A DNA stretch of 64,000 bases. It comes from Streptomyces spongiicola. Lineage in GTDB: Bacteria > Actinomycetota > Actinomycetes > Streptomycetales > Streptomycetaceae. Under the pieces are notes generated by a model. That model did not search any database. It saw only the letters and a list, made by a program, of their open reading frames with translations, and was not told the DNA's origin. Position 1 is the first letter of the stretch; each line of letters begins with the position of its first letter. Of this stretch, positions 53,279 through 61,249 are shown one piece after another. Made by a program: the position numbers and the translations under genes. The stretch is from positions 2,552,501 through 2,616,500 of the forward strand of contig NZ_CP029254.1 of NCBI RefSeq assembly GCF_003122365.1. Direction: 5' to 3'.

Positions 53279-53764
53279 TCAGCGCCAGGGCTCGGATACC
53301 GAGCGCAGCGTCGCGGCGGTCGCCACGGCGGCGGTGACCGCCTCGTGCCCCTTGTCCTCCCTCGAACCCTCAAGACCCGCCCGGTCGAGCGCCTGCTCCT
53401 CGGTGTCGCAGGTGAGCACTCCGAAGCCGACGGGGACGCCGGTGTCGACGGAGACCCGGGTCAGGCCCTGGGTGACGCCCTGGCACACGTAGTCGAAGTG
53501 GGGCGTGCCGCCGCGGATGACGACGCCGAGCGCCACGACGGCGTCGTAGCCGCGTCCGGCCAGCACCTTGGCGACGACGGGGAGCTCGAAGCTGCCGGGG
53601 ACCCGCAGCAGGGTCGGCTCGTCGATACCCAGATCGCGCAGGGCGCGCAGGGCGCCGTCGACGAGTCCGTCCATGATCTTCTCGTGCCACTGGGCCGCGA
53701 TGACGGCCACGCGGAGGTCTCCGCAGTTGCGTACGGACAGTTCGGGTGCGCCCTTGCCGCTCAC
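53279..53764 (-). CDS. ribH: 6,7-dimethyl-8-ribityllumazine synthase
   Basis: A 161-residue RibH that condenses the ribityl-pyrimidinedione and dihydroxybutanone phosphate. Motifs [52 protein letters not shown] and the catalytic His region [20 protein letters not shown] are typical of the icosahedral enzyme. GTG at 53764 with a GAGGAG site. The 81-bp gap to ribBA carries an 18-bp tandem repeat. Confidence 0.95.
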   Translation of the reverse strand: MSGKGAPELSVRNCGDLRVAVIAAQWHEKIMDGLVDGALRALRDLGIDEPTLLRVPGSFELPVVAKVLAGRGYDAVVALGVVIRGGTPHFDYVCQGVTQGLTRVSVDTGVPVGFGVLTCDTEEQALDRAGLEGSREDKGHEAVTAAVATAATLRSVSEPWR

Positions 53765-53845
53765 GTGTCTCCTCGTTGCTGGTTCCCGCGGGGTGCCGCA
53801 GGCCTGTTCTTGCCGGTTGCAGCTGTTCTTGCCGGTTGCAACTGC

Positions 53846-55228
53846 TTACTGGTTGCCGCAGGTCGACGCCGTCACGGGGTCGAGCCAGGGCAGGTCGTGC
53901 CCCATGCGGTCGCGCTTGGTGCGCAGATACGCCATGTTGTGCTCGCCGGCCTGCACGGGCATGGCCACCCGGTCGAGGACCGTCAGGCCGTGCCGCACCA
54001 GGGCGGCGGTCTTGTCGGGGTTGTTGGTCATCAGCCGGAGGCTGCGTACCCCGAGGTCGTCCAGGATCCGGGCGCCGGCGGCGTAGTCCCGGGCGTCGGC
54101 GGGCAGCCCCAGCTCGAGGTTGGCGTCCAGTGTGTCCCGGCCGCGTTCCTGCAGCTCGTAGGCGCGGAGCTTGGAGAGCAGTCCGATGCCCCGGCCCTCG
54201 TGGCCGCGGAGGTAGACGACGACGCCGCGGCCCGCCGCGGTGACGCGCTCCATGGACTCCCTCAGCTGGGGGCCGCAGTCGCAGCGCAGCGAGTGGAAGA
54301 TGTCGCCGGTCAGGCACTCGGAGTGGACGCGGACCAGGATGTCCTCGCCGTCGCCGATATCGCCGTGGACGAGCGCGACGTGCTCGACGCCGTCCGCGGT
54401 GGAGCGGTAGCCGTAGGCCGTGAACGCGCCGTGCGCGGTGGGCAGGACGACCTCGGCCTCGCGGCGGACGGCAGGCCCCGCTTCGTGGGGGACGGCCGGC
54501 TCCGCGCCGCGGCGGTAGGCGATCAGGTCCTCGATGGAGATGATCGTGAGCCCGTGCTTGCGGGCGAACGGGACCAGCTCGGGCAGCCGCAGCATCACGC
54601 CGTCCTCGCCGGCGATCTCGACGATCGCCCCGGCGGGACGCAGTCCGGCCAGCCGGGCGAGGTCCACGGCGGCCTCGGTGTGGCCGGGGCGCGCCAGGAC
54701 GCCGCCGGGCCGTGCGCGCAACGGGAAGACGTGGCCCGGGCGGACGAAGTCGGCCGGGTCGGCCGTGCCGCCCGCCAGCAGCCGCAGGGTGGTGGCGCGG
54801 TCGGCGGCCGAGATGCCGGTGGTCACACCGTGCGCGGGCCCGGCGTCGACGGAGACGGTGAAGGCCGTGCTCATCGACTCGGTGTTGTGCGCCACCATCT
54901 GGGGCAGCTCGAGGCGCTCCAGTTCCCCGCCCTCCATGGGCGCGCAGATCAGTCCGCGGCACTCGCTCATCATGAACGCGACGATCTCGGGCGTCGCCTT
55001 CTCGGCGGCGACGACGAGGTCGCCCTCGTTCTCGCGGTCCTCGTCGTCGACGACCACGACCGGCCGGCCGGCGGCGATGTCGCGGACGGCCTGCTCGACG
55101 GGATCGAGGCGCAGCTCGACGGGATCGAGGCGCAGGTCGTCCCCGCCGCCGGCCGGGAACCACGGCGACGGGGCGAACGGACCCGCCGGGTCCGGCAGGA
55201 CGGTGGTGGGAGACGTACGGGCGCTCAT
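53846..55228 (-). CDS. ribBA: bifunctional 3,4-dihydroxy-2-butanone-4-phosphate synthase / GTP cyclohydrolase II
   Basis: A 460-residue fusion. The N-terminal RibB domain has [24 protein letters not shown] and [19 protein letters not shown]; the C-terminal RibA domain has the zinc site [23 protein letters not shown] and [15 protein letters not shown]. It makes both branch precursors of riboflavin. A short RLDPVEL duplication lies at residues 32-45. The ATG at 55228 overlaps the ribM stop by 4 bp. Confidence 0.94.
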   Translation of the reverse strand: MSARTSPTTVLPDPAGPFAPSPWFPAGGGDDLRLDPVELRLDPVEQAVRDIAAGRPVVVVDDEDRENEGDLVVAAEKATPEIVAFMMSECRGLICAPMEGGELERLELPQMVAHNTESMSTAFTVSVDAGPAHGVTTGISAADRATTLRLLAGGTADPADFVRPGHVFPLRARPGGVLARPGHTEAAVDLARLAGLRPAGAIVEIAGEDGVMLRLPELVPFARKHGLTIISIEDLIAYRRGAEPAVPHEAGPAVRREAEVVLPTAHGAFTAYGYRSTADGVEHVALVHGDIGDGEDILVRVHSECLTGDIFHSLRCDCGPQLRESMERVTAAGRGVVVYLRGHEGRGIGLLSKLRAYELQERGRDTLDANLELGLPADARDYAAGARILDDLGVRSLRLMTNNPDKTAALVRHGLTVLDRVAMPVQAGEHNMAYLRTKRDRMGHDLPWLDPVTASTCGNQ

Positions 55229-55869
55229 GCTGCCGCTCCTTCCAGAGCAGGGGTCGTACGGGACCGGAGCCACCAGTCGCGCATGCCCCACAGGACGAGC
55301 GCGCCGTAGATGACGTAGACGAAACCGGAGAACGCGTAGCCGTTGGCGAAGTTCAGCGGCACACCGACGATGTCGACCAGGAGCCAGGCGAACCAGAACT
55401 CGACCATGCCGCGGGCCTGGGCGTACATGGCGACGAGGGTGCCGACGAAGATGTAGGCGTCCGGCCAGGGGTCCCACGACAACGCGGGGTAGGCCGTGAA
55501 GAGCAGTGCGACGGCGGCGGTGCCGAGCCCGGCGACGGCGAGCATCAGGGCACGCTCGGGCCAGGTGGCGAAGCGGACTGCGATGGAGCCGTCCCGCGCC
55601 CGCGCCCGGCCCCGGCGCCACTGCCACCAGCCCCAGCCGGCCACGGCCATCACGACCACCTGCTTGCCGGCGCTGCCGGTGAGATGGGGAGCGAACGCGG
55701 CGAAGAGGATGAGGCCGGAGAGGAACTGGGCGGGCCAGGTCCATATCGAGCGGCGCCAGCCGAGGGCGAGGGCGGCCAGCCCGATCACGTTGCCCGTCAT
55801 GTCGGACCACTTGATGTGCTGGCCGAAGGCGGTGAACGCCTCGGAGTTCAGCCAGTCGGCGACACTCAC
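55225..55869 (-). CDS. ribM: PnuC-like riboflavin transporter RibM
   Basis: A 214-residue membrane protein with about seven helices and PnuC-family motifs ([25 protein letters not shown] and [31 protein letters not shown]). PnuC proteins move nicotinamide riboside or related compounds, but this gene is embedded in the rib operon with 4-bp overlaps on both sides, exactly as RibM in Streptomyces davawensis, which transports riboflavin. I therefore prefer the riboflavin assignment. GTG at 55869. Confidence 0.87.
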   Translation of the reverse strand: MSVADWLNSEAFTAFGQHIKWSDMTGNVIGLAALALGWRRSIWTWPAQFLSGLILFAAFAPHLTGSAGKQVVVMAVAGWGWWQWRRGRARARDGSIAVRFATWPERALMLAVAGLGTAAVALLFTAYPALSWDPWPDAYIFVGTLVAMYAQARGMVEFWFAWLLVDIVGVPLNFANGYAFSGFVYVIYGALVLWGMRDWWLRSRTTPALEGAAA

Positions 55870-56483
55870 CCGGCCGCCTCCCCCGCCCGGCCGGAGCGCT
55901 CGCCGAGCATCCGCTCGACGTACTTGGCGATGACGTCGACCTCGAGGTTGACCGGGTCGCCGGGCTGCCTGGTGCCGAGCGTGGTCAGGGCGAGGGTGGT
56001 GGGGATCAGGCTGACGGTGAAGTGGTCGCGGCCCGCGTCGACGACGGTGAGACTGACTCCGTCGACCGTGATGGAGCCCTTCTCCACGACGTACCGGGAG
56101 AGTTCCGCCGGGAGGGAGACCCTGACCACCTCCCAGTGCTCGGAGGGGGTCCGCTCGACGATCACGCCCGTGCCGTCGACGTGCCCCTGCACGATGTGCC
56201 CTCCGAAGCGCCCGTCGGCGGCCATCGGCCGCTCCAGGTTGACCGGGGAGCCGGGGGCGAGCGCGCCGAGGCTGGAGCGCTTCAGGGTCTCGGCCATGAC
56301 ATCGGCGGTGAACTCGCCGCCGGCGGTCTCCACGACGGTGAGGCAGACGCCGTTGACGGCGATGGAGTCGCCGTGCTTGGCCCCCTCGGTGACGACGGGG
56401 CCGCGCAGTCGGAAGCGGGAGGCGTCGCCGAGGTTCTCCACAGCGGTGACCTCCCCCAGCTCTTCGACGATTCCGGTGAACAC
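55866..56483 (-). CDS. ribE: riboflavin synthase, alpha subunit
   Basis: A 205-residue riboflavin synthase made of two lumazine-binding half barrels: [17 protein letters not shown] with [19 protein letters not shown], and the second copy [16 protein letters not shown] with [20 protein letters not shown]. It dismutates dimethylribityllumazine into riboflavin. The GTG at 56483 has an AAGGGAG site. Its stop overlaps the ribM start by 4 bp, and ribD ends 2 bp upstream. Confidence 0.95.
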   Translation of the reverse strand: MFTGIVEELGEVTAVENLGDASRFRLRGPVVTEGAKHGDSIAVNGVCLTVVETAGGEFTADVMAETLKRSSLGALAPGSPVNLERPMAADGRFGGHIVQGHVDGTGVIVERTPSEHWEVVRVSLPAELSRYVVEKGSITVDGVSLTVVDAGRDHFTVSLIPTTLALTTLGTRQPGDPVNLEVDVIAKYVERMLGERSGRAGEAAG

Positions 56484-56485
56484 TG

Positions 56486-57562
56486 TCAGGCTCCCTTGGG
56501 GACGGTGGCGGTGATGCGCAGATCGGGGCCGAGACGCACCGACTCGGCCACGTCGAGCCGCAGCGCCTCGGTGATGGTGCTGATTCCGGCTTCGGCGAGG
56601 GCCGTGGGACCCGCGCCGAGGAGTACGGGGGCGAGGTAGCCGACGACCCGGTCGACGGCGCCCGCGGCGACGAAGGACCCGGCGAGGGTCGGCCCGCCCT
56701 CGAGGAGCGCGGACCGGACCCCGCGCGCGTACAGCGCTTCGAGGAGGGCGGGAACGGACAGGCCGCGGCCGGCCCGGGGGAGCCGGAGAACGCCGGGGAG
56801 GCCGGTCTCGGCGTCCTCGGCGACGGCGACGAGGGTGGGAGCGGCACCGTCCAGGACACGCGCGCCCGGCCGCACGGCCCGGGCCTCGGTGTCCAGCACG
56901 ACCCGCAGCGGCTGGGTGGCGCCGTCGACGCCGCGGGCCGCGAGATGGGGGTCGTCGGTGCGCGCCGTACCCGAGCCGACGATCACCGCGTCGGCCTCGG
57001 CGCGCAGCCGGTGGACGTCGGCCCGGGACTCGGGGGAGCTGATCCAGCGGCTGGTTCCGTCGGCGGCGGCGATCCGCCCGTCGAGGGTGGCGGCGTACTT
57101 CCACACTACGTAGGGGCGGCCGAGGCACACGGAGGTGAGCCAGGCGGTGTTCCCCGCCGCCGCCTCCGCTTCGAGGAGGCCGTGCTCGACCCGGACGCCG
57201 GCCGCGCGCAGGGTGCCGGCGCCTCCGGTGGCCTGCGGGTTGGGGTCGGCGACCGCGTACACGACCCGGGCGATCCCGGCATCGGCCAGGGCCAGGGCGC
57301 AGGGGCCGGTGCGGCCGGTGTGGTTGCAGGGCTCGAGGGTGACGTACGCGGTGCCGCCCCGGGCGCGCCCGCCCGCTTCCCGCAGGGCGTGGATCTCCGC
57401 GTGTGGCCCCCCGGCCCGCTGGTGGAAGCCCTCGCCGACACGGCGTCCGGACGCGTCGGTGACAACGCACCCGACGACCGGGTTGGGGCTGGTGGAGCCG
57501 AGGCCGCGGGCGGCGAGCGCGACGGCTCGGCGCATGGCGTGCGTGTCGGCTGCGGTGGCCAC
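56486..57562 (-). CDS. ribD: bifunctional diaminohydroxyphosphoribosylaminopyrimidine deaminase / reductase
   Basis: A 358-residue RibD. The N-terminal deaminase has the zinc site (HAEIHALREAGGRARGGTAYV followed by LEPCNHTGRTGPCALAL), and the C-terminal reductase (YVVWKYAATLDGRIAAADGTSRWISS and LLEGGPTLAGSFVAAGAVDRV) uses NADPH. The GTG at 57562 has a perfect AGGAGG site. It is the first gene of the operon, 166 bp downstream of the FMN riboswitch. Confidence 0.95.
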   Translation of the reverse strand: MATAADTHAMRRAVALAARGLGSTSPNPVVGCVVTDASGRRVGEGFHQRAGGPHAEIHALREAGGRARGGTAYVTLEPCNHTGRTGPCALALADAGIARVVYAVADPNPQATGGAGTLRAAGVRVEHGLLEAEAAAGNTAWLTSVCLGRPYVVWKYAATLDGRIAAADGTSRWISSPESRADVHRLRAEADAVIVGSGTARTDDPHLAARGVDGATQPLRVVLDTEARAVRPGARVLDGAAPTLVAVAEDAETGLPGVLRLPRAGRGLSVPALLEALYARGVRSALLEGGPTLAGSFVAAGAVDRVVGYLAPVLLGAGPTALAEAGISTITEALRLDVAESVRLGPDLRITATVPKGA

Positions 57563-57658
57563 CGGGTCCTCCTGCCTCTTCGGGCACGGACTCCGGGGCT
57601 GTCGATGTCGACAGAGAAGCGGAGCAACACCTCGGGAGACGCCGACGTCCACGATTCC

Positions 57659-57691
57659 GATCGTCCTCGGGGAAACCTCCCGAGAACGATC
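57659..57691 (-). terminator. attenuator-like hairpin between the FMN riboswitch and ribD
   Basis: Arms of 13 bp (GATCGTTCTCGGG against CCCGAGGACGATC on the RNA, one U-G pair) enclose a 7-nt loop. It lies between the aptamer and ribD and may serve as the expression platform: a terminator formed when FMN is bound. No T-run follows, so control could also be at another level. Confidence 0.6.
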
Positions 57692-57727
57692 AGCCGCTCG
57701 GCCGGCGGACCGCGAGGGCCGTCCGCC

Positions 57728-57854
57728 GCGCACTGCCTCCCATCCGGACTTTCACCGTCGGTCCAGGAATTTCACCTGGTCAACCGGCCGCTGGCTGCGG
57801 ACGGGTCGCGGACTGTAACCGCCGGTTCGGAATTGCACCGACCCCGGAGTGCGC
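57728..57854 (-). promoter_or_regulatory. FMN riboswitch (RFN element)
   Basis: On the minus strand all signature blocks of the RFN aptamer occur in order: GGTCGGTGCAATTCCGAACC, GGCGGTTACAGTCC, GGTGAAATTCCTGG, GACGGTGAAAGTCCGGATGG and GAGGCAGTGCGC, with the closing stem GCGCACT/AGTGCGC. It should bind FMN and reduce expression of the rib operon. The promoter lies upstream, beyond 57854. Confidence 0.95.
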
Positions 57855-58139
57855 TGCTGCTGATACAGGCCAAGTGTGCCATGAGCACCCGTGGGCCATA
57901 CGGGTGAACTCGTGTGTGCTGGCTCACAGCGGACCCGGTCGCGGACGGACCCCGCCGCGGACGGACCCGGCCGGCGCGGCGCCCCATTGGCACCGGACCG
58001 CGTCCGCCACCCGCCGGTGCGCCGCACACCGCCGAAGGCCCCGGCCGGGGCCTTCGGCGGCGGCCGGGGGCTCCCGGACGGCCGTCCGGGAGGGGGCGGG
58101 ACCCGCCCGGCGCGGGCTTCCCGGACACCGGTGCGCCGC
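57855..58139. other. intergenic DNA upstream of the riboswitch
   Basis: Should contain the rib operon promoter near 57870-57920, where a CACCCGT/ACGGGTG inverted repeat occurs. I cannot identify hexamers confidently. The rest is GC-rich with no gene. Confidence 0.35.
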
Positions 58140-58573
58140 GCCGTCCGGCGGACCGCGTACGGCTCCTCCGGTGGCAGCGCACGGCCCCGCCGGTGGCAGC
58201 GCACGGCCCCGCCGGTGGCAGCGCACAGATCCCCCGGGGCAGCGCACAGCTCCTCCGGCGGCAGCGCGACTCCCCCGGTGGCAGCTCACGGCCGTCCCGA
58301 GCCGGCGCCCACCGTCAGAGCGCGGGCGCGAAGACATCGGCCTGCGCCGCGTCCCGCACCGCGAGCAGGCGTCCGGCGGACCGCGCACGGCTCCTCCGGT
58401 GGCAGCGCACAGATCCCCCGGGGCAGCGCACAGATCCCCCGGGGCAGCGCACAGATCCCCCGGCGGCAGCGCGACTCCCCCGGTGGCAGCTCACGGCCGT
58501 CCCGAGCCGGCGCCCACCGTCAGAGCGCGGGCGCGAAGACATCGGCCTGCGCCGCGTCCCGCACCGCGAGCAG
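58140..58573. repeat. repeat block including a 205-bp duplication of the ROK gene tail
   Basis: The last 18 codons and stop of the ROK gene (58519-58573) occur again at 58314-58368, with the same flanking sequence, at a period of 205 bp. Between and before the copies are several 22-bp units of ggggcagcgcacagatcccc and variants. The duplicate is truncated at 58368 and has no start, so it is not a gene. Confidence 0.9.
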
Positions 58574-59683
58574 CGCGCCCCGCAGCACCGCCTCACCGCC
58601 CAGCGCGGTCGGCCGGATCGCGGTGCGCAGCGGCGACAGGACGGCCAGTCGCGCCTCCACCCGGGCGGCGAGCGCTGCTCCGCCGGCGTACCCGACCTCA
58701 CCGCCGAGCACCACGCAGCCGGGGTCCAGCACGGCGGCGACGGCGGCGGCCCCGACGGCCAGCCGCCCGGCGAGGGCGTCGAGGAAGGCGTCACCCCGCC
58801 CGCCGGGGCACTCCCCCGCCGCCGCCCGTACCGCCTCCTCGGCCTCGCCGCCGATGCCGTGGCGCACGGCCAGCTCCCGGACCGCGGCCGCGGCCGCCAG
58901 CGCGTGGAACCCGGCCTCGCAGCCGGTCGCGGACGGCAGACCGCCGGTTCCGGGCACGGGCAGGAAACCGATCTCCCCGGCACCGCCCGACGCACCCCGC
59001 CGCAGCGCACCGCCGAGGACGACGGCGGCGCCGACCCCCTGGCCGAGCCAGAGCAGCACGAAGTCGTCCAGGTCGCGGGCGGCACCGAGGCGCTGCTCGG
59101 CGACGGCGGCCAGATTGGTCTCGTTCTCCACGAGGACGGTCCCCGGAAGGCGCTGCTGGAGGGCGGCGACGAGTCCGCGATGCCAGGCGGGCAGCGCGGT
59201 GGAGTCGCGCAGTTCCCCGGTGACCGGCTCGATCAGTCCGGGCGCGCCTATGCCGACGCTGTGCAGTCGTGTGGCACCGGCCTCCCGGGCGGTGTTCTCC
59301 AGCAGGGCCGCGGCCTGCTCGACGGCCGGTTCGGTGCCCGTGTCGCCGCCGATGGGCAGCGTCGCCTCGGCCAGCGTGGTGCCCAGCAGGTCGGCGACCA
59401 CGACGGTGAGTCCGCGGGTGCGCACGTCGAGGGCCGCGAGATGGGCACGGTCGGCGACGATGCCGTACAGCCGGGCGTTGGGTCCGCGCCGCTGCTCGCC
59501 GGCCTCTCCGACGACCCGGACCAGGCCGGACTCCTGGAGCCGTTCCACCAGGTCGGCGACCGAGGGCCGGGAGAGCCCGGTGAGGGTCTTCAGCTGGCCC
59601 GCCGTCAACGGGCCCTCCTGCTGGAGCAGTCGGAGCGCGAGCCTGTCGTTGATGGCCCGGGCGGTGCTCGGGGATGCGGGCAT
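58520..59683 (-). CDS. ROK family transcriptional regulator
   Basis: A 387-residue ROK protein. An N-terminal winged helix (ALRLLQQEGPLTAGQLKTLTG and LSRPSVADLVERLQESGLV) precedes the sugar-kinase-like fold with LVENETNLAAVAEQRLG, GQGVGAAVVLGGALRRG and a C-terminal segment. The zinc site normally formed by CxCGxxGC is reduced to ATGCEAGFHAL, so only part is kept. Such proteins sense sugars. It is divergent from an MFS permease with a palindromic operator between, so it probably represses it. ATG at 59683 with GGAAGGA. Confidence 0.9.
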   Translation of the reverse strand: MPASPSTARAINDRLALRLLQQEGPLTAGQLKTLTGLSRPSVADLVERLQESGLVRVVGEAGEQRRGPNARLYGIVADRAHLAALDVRTRGLTVVVADLLGTTLAEATLPIGGDTGTEPAVEQAAALLENTAREAGATRLHSVGIGAPGLIEPVTGELRDSTALPAWHRGLVAALQQRLPGTVLVENETNLAAVAEQRLGAARDLDDFVLLWLGQGVGAAVVLGGALRRGASGGAGEIGFLPVPGTGGLPSATGCEAGFHALAAAAAVRELAVRHGIGGEAEEAVRAAAGECPGGRGDAFLDALAGRLAVGAAAVAAVLDPGCVVLGGEVGYAGGAALAARVEARLAVLSPLRTAIRPTALGGEAVLRGALLAVRDAAQADVFAPAL

Positions 59684-59721
59684 GCCGGAATCCTTCCAGA
59701 TCCCCACCGGCCGGCGCTATT

Positions 59722-59742
59722 TATCAGGCAGGGTTCCTGATA
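59722..59742. promoter_or_regulatory. palindromic operator TATCAGG-N7-CCTGATA between ROK and MFS genes
   Basis: A perfect 7-bp inverted repeat with 7-bp spacer, in AT-rich DNA, 38 bp from the ROK start and 40 bp from the MFS start. It is the obvious candidate for ROK binding and would control both divergent genes. Confidence 0.75.
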
Positions 59743-59781
59743 GTTTACGCGCACACCACGACTCCCGGGGAGGACGGCCCG

Positions 59782-61083
59782 ATGCCGGAGGACGGCCCGA
59801 TGCCGGCGGAGACGGCCCACGACAGGCGACGGCTGAGCGGGGCGCGCTGGGCCGTCGCCGCCGTCTTCTGTGTACACGGCGCCGTGACCGGCAGCTTCGC
59901 CACCCGGATCCCCTGGATCCAGGACCACGCGGGCGTCAGTGCCGGCCAGCTCGGGCTGGCCCTCGCCTTCCCCGCCGTCGGCGCCTCCCTCGCGATGCCC
60001 CTCGCCGGAGCGGTCACCCACCGGTACGGGGCACGCACGGCTCTGCGGGGGCTGCTCTCGCTGTGGACGCTGTCCCTGGTCCTGCCGGCGCTCGCCCCCG
60101 ACATGCAGACGCTGTGTGCCGCCCTGTTCGTGTACGGCGCCACCGCCGGGATGTCCGACGTCGCCATGAACGCCCTCGGGGTCGAGGTGGAGAACCGGCT
60201 GAACCGCTCGGTGATGTCCGGCCTGCACGGAATGTGGAGTGTGGGCGCGCTCCTGGGCTCGGCGGCCGGCACGGTCGCCGCGCATCTCGGCACCGACGCG
60301 CGGCTCCACCATCTGCTCGCGTCCGCCGTGCTGACCGCGGTCGGGCTGCTGGCCTGCCAGGGCGTGCTCGACCTGCGCGGCTCCGCCGGCGAGAGGCCGC
60401 CGCGGTTCGCGCTGCCGCCGAAGTCCGCGCTGGCCATCGGCGCGATCGGCTTCTGCGGGGTGTTCGCCGAGGGCGCGAGCCTGGACTGGTCGGCGGTGTA
60501 CCTGCGGGACGTACTGGGCGCCTCCGCCGGCCTCGCCGCCGCGTCCACCACGGCGTTCGTGCTGACCATGGCGGTGGCCCGGCTCGCCGGCGACCGCGTC
60601 GTGGACCGGTTCGGCCCGGTCGGCACGGTCCGCGCCGGCGGGGTGCTGGCGACCGGCGGAGGGGTACTGGTGGTCCTGGCGCCCCACCCGGTGGCCGCGA
60701 TGGCGGGATTCGGCTGCATCGGCCTCGGAGTCGCCGTGGTGGTGCCGCTGGCGTTCGCGGCGGCCGGGCGCAGCGGGACCAATCCGAGCCTGTCGATCGC
60801 GGGAGTGGCGACGATCACCTACACCTCCGGACTGATCGCACCCTCCGCGATCGGCGGGATCGCCGATCTGACCTCGCTGGCGGTGTCGTTCGGGCTGGTG
60901 ACGGTGCTCGCGGCCGGGCTGGTTCCGGGGGCGGGAGTGCTGCGGGGCAGCGGCCGGGGCGCGACGTCCGGACCACCCGGACCACCCGGACCACCCGGAC
61001 CACCCGGACCACCCGGACCACCCGGACCACCCGGACCACCCGGTGGGCGGCGTCCGGCGTCCGCGCCGGACCTCCGGGCCTAG
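59782..61083 (+). CDS. MFS permease with a collagen-like (GPP)8 C-terminal tail
   Basis: A 433-residue MFS transporter with about 11-12 helices; features are SGARWAVAAVFCVHGAVTGSF, the loop THRYGARTALRGLLSLWTLSL and ARLAGDRVVDRFGPVGTV. It resembles sugar or drug permeases of the YbjJ type. The last 40 residues contain eight GPP triplets in a row, encoded by a 9-bp DNA repeat, then a short basic end; this is outside the transporter fold. Its divergent ROK neighbour suggests a sugar or sugar-derived substrate. The ATG at 59782 has GGGGAGG. Confidence 0.85.
   Translation: MPEDGPMPAETAHDRRRLSGARWAVAAVFCVHGAVTGSFATRIPWIQDHAGVSAGQLGLALAFPAVGASLAMPLAGAVTHRYGARTALRGLLSLWTLSLVLPALAPDMQTLCAALFVYGATAGMSDVAMNALGVEVENRLNRSVMSGLHGMWSVGALLGSAAGTVAAHLGTDARLHHLLASAVLTAVGLLACQGVLDLRGSAGERPPRFALPPKSALAIGAIGFCGVFAEGASLDWSAVYLRDVLGASAGLAAASTTAFVLTMAVARLAGDRVVDRFGPVGTVRAGGVLATGGGVLVVLAPHPVAAMAGFGCIGLGVAVVVPLAFAAAGRSGTNPSLSIAGVATITYTSGLIAPSAIGGIADLTSLAVSFGLVTVLAAGLVPGAGVLRGSGRGATSGPPGPPGPPGPPGPPGPPGPPGPPGGRRPASAPDLRA
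60970..61041 (+). repeat. 9-bp repeat (ggaccaccc x8) encoding the GPP tail
   Basis: Eight perfect head-to-tail copies at the 3' end of the permease gene, in frame. Perfect DNA identity of the copies shows recent expansion rather than protein-level selection alone. Confidence 0.97.
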
Positions 61084-61249
61084 TGCCTCGCGGCGGACGG
61101 AGGCACCGGACCCCCGCGCTCGGCCGGGGGCTCCGCGGCGGGCGGAGGGGCCCGGAGGGCGCCCCGGACCGCCCCGGCGCGAGGAGTCGGGGCCCCCGCG
61201 GCCTCGTACGATGGGCGCCGGTCACCGCCCCCTCTCACCTGGAGCCCGC

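Noticed and set aside
58180..58500. Regularly spaced repeats that might suggest a CRISPR array.
   Set aside because: Units are adjacent or overlap without distinct spacers, contain a gene-tail copy, and no cas genes occur in the window.
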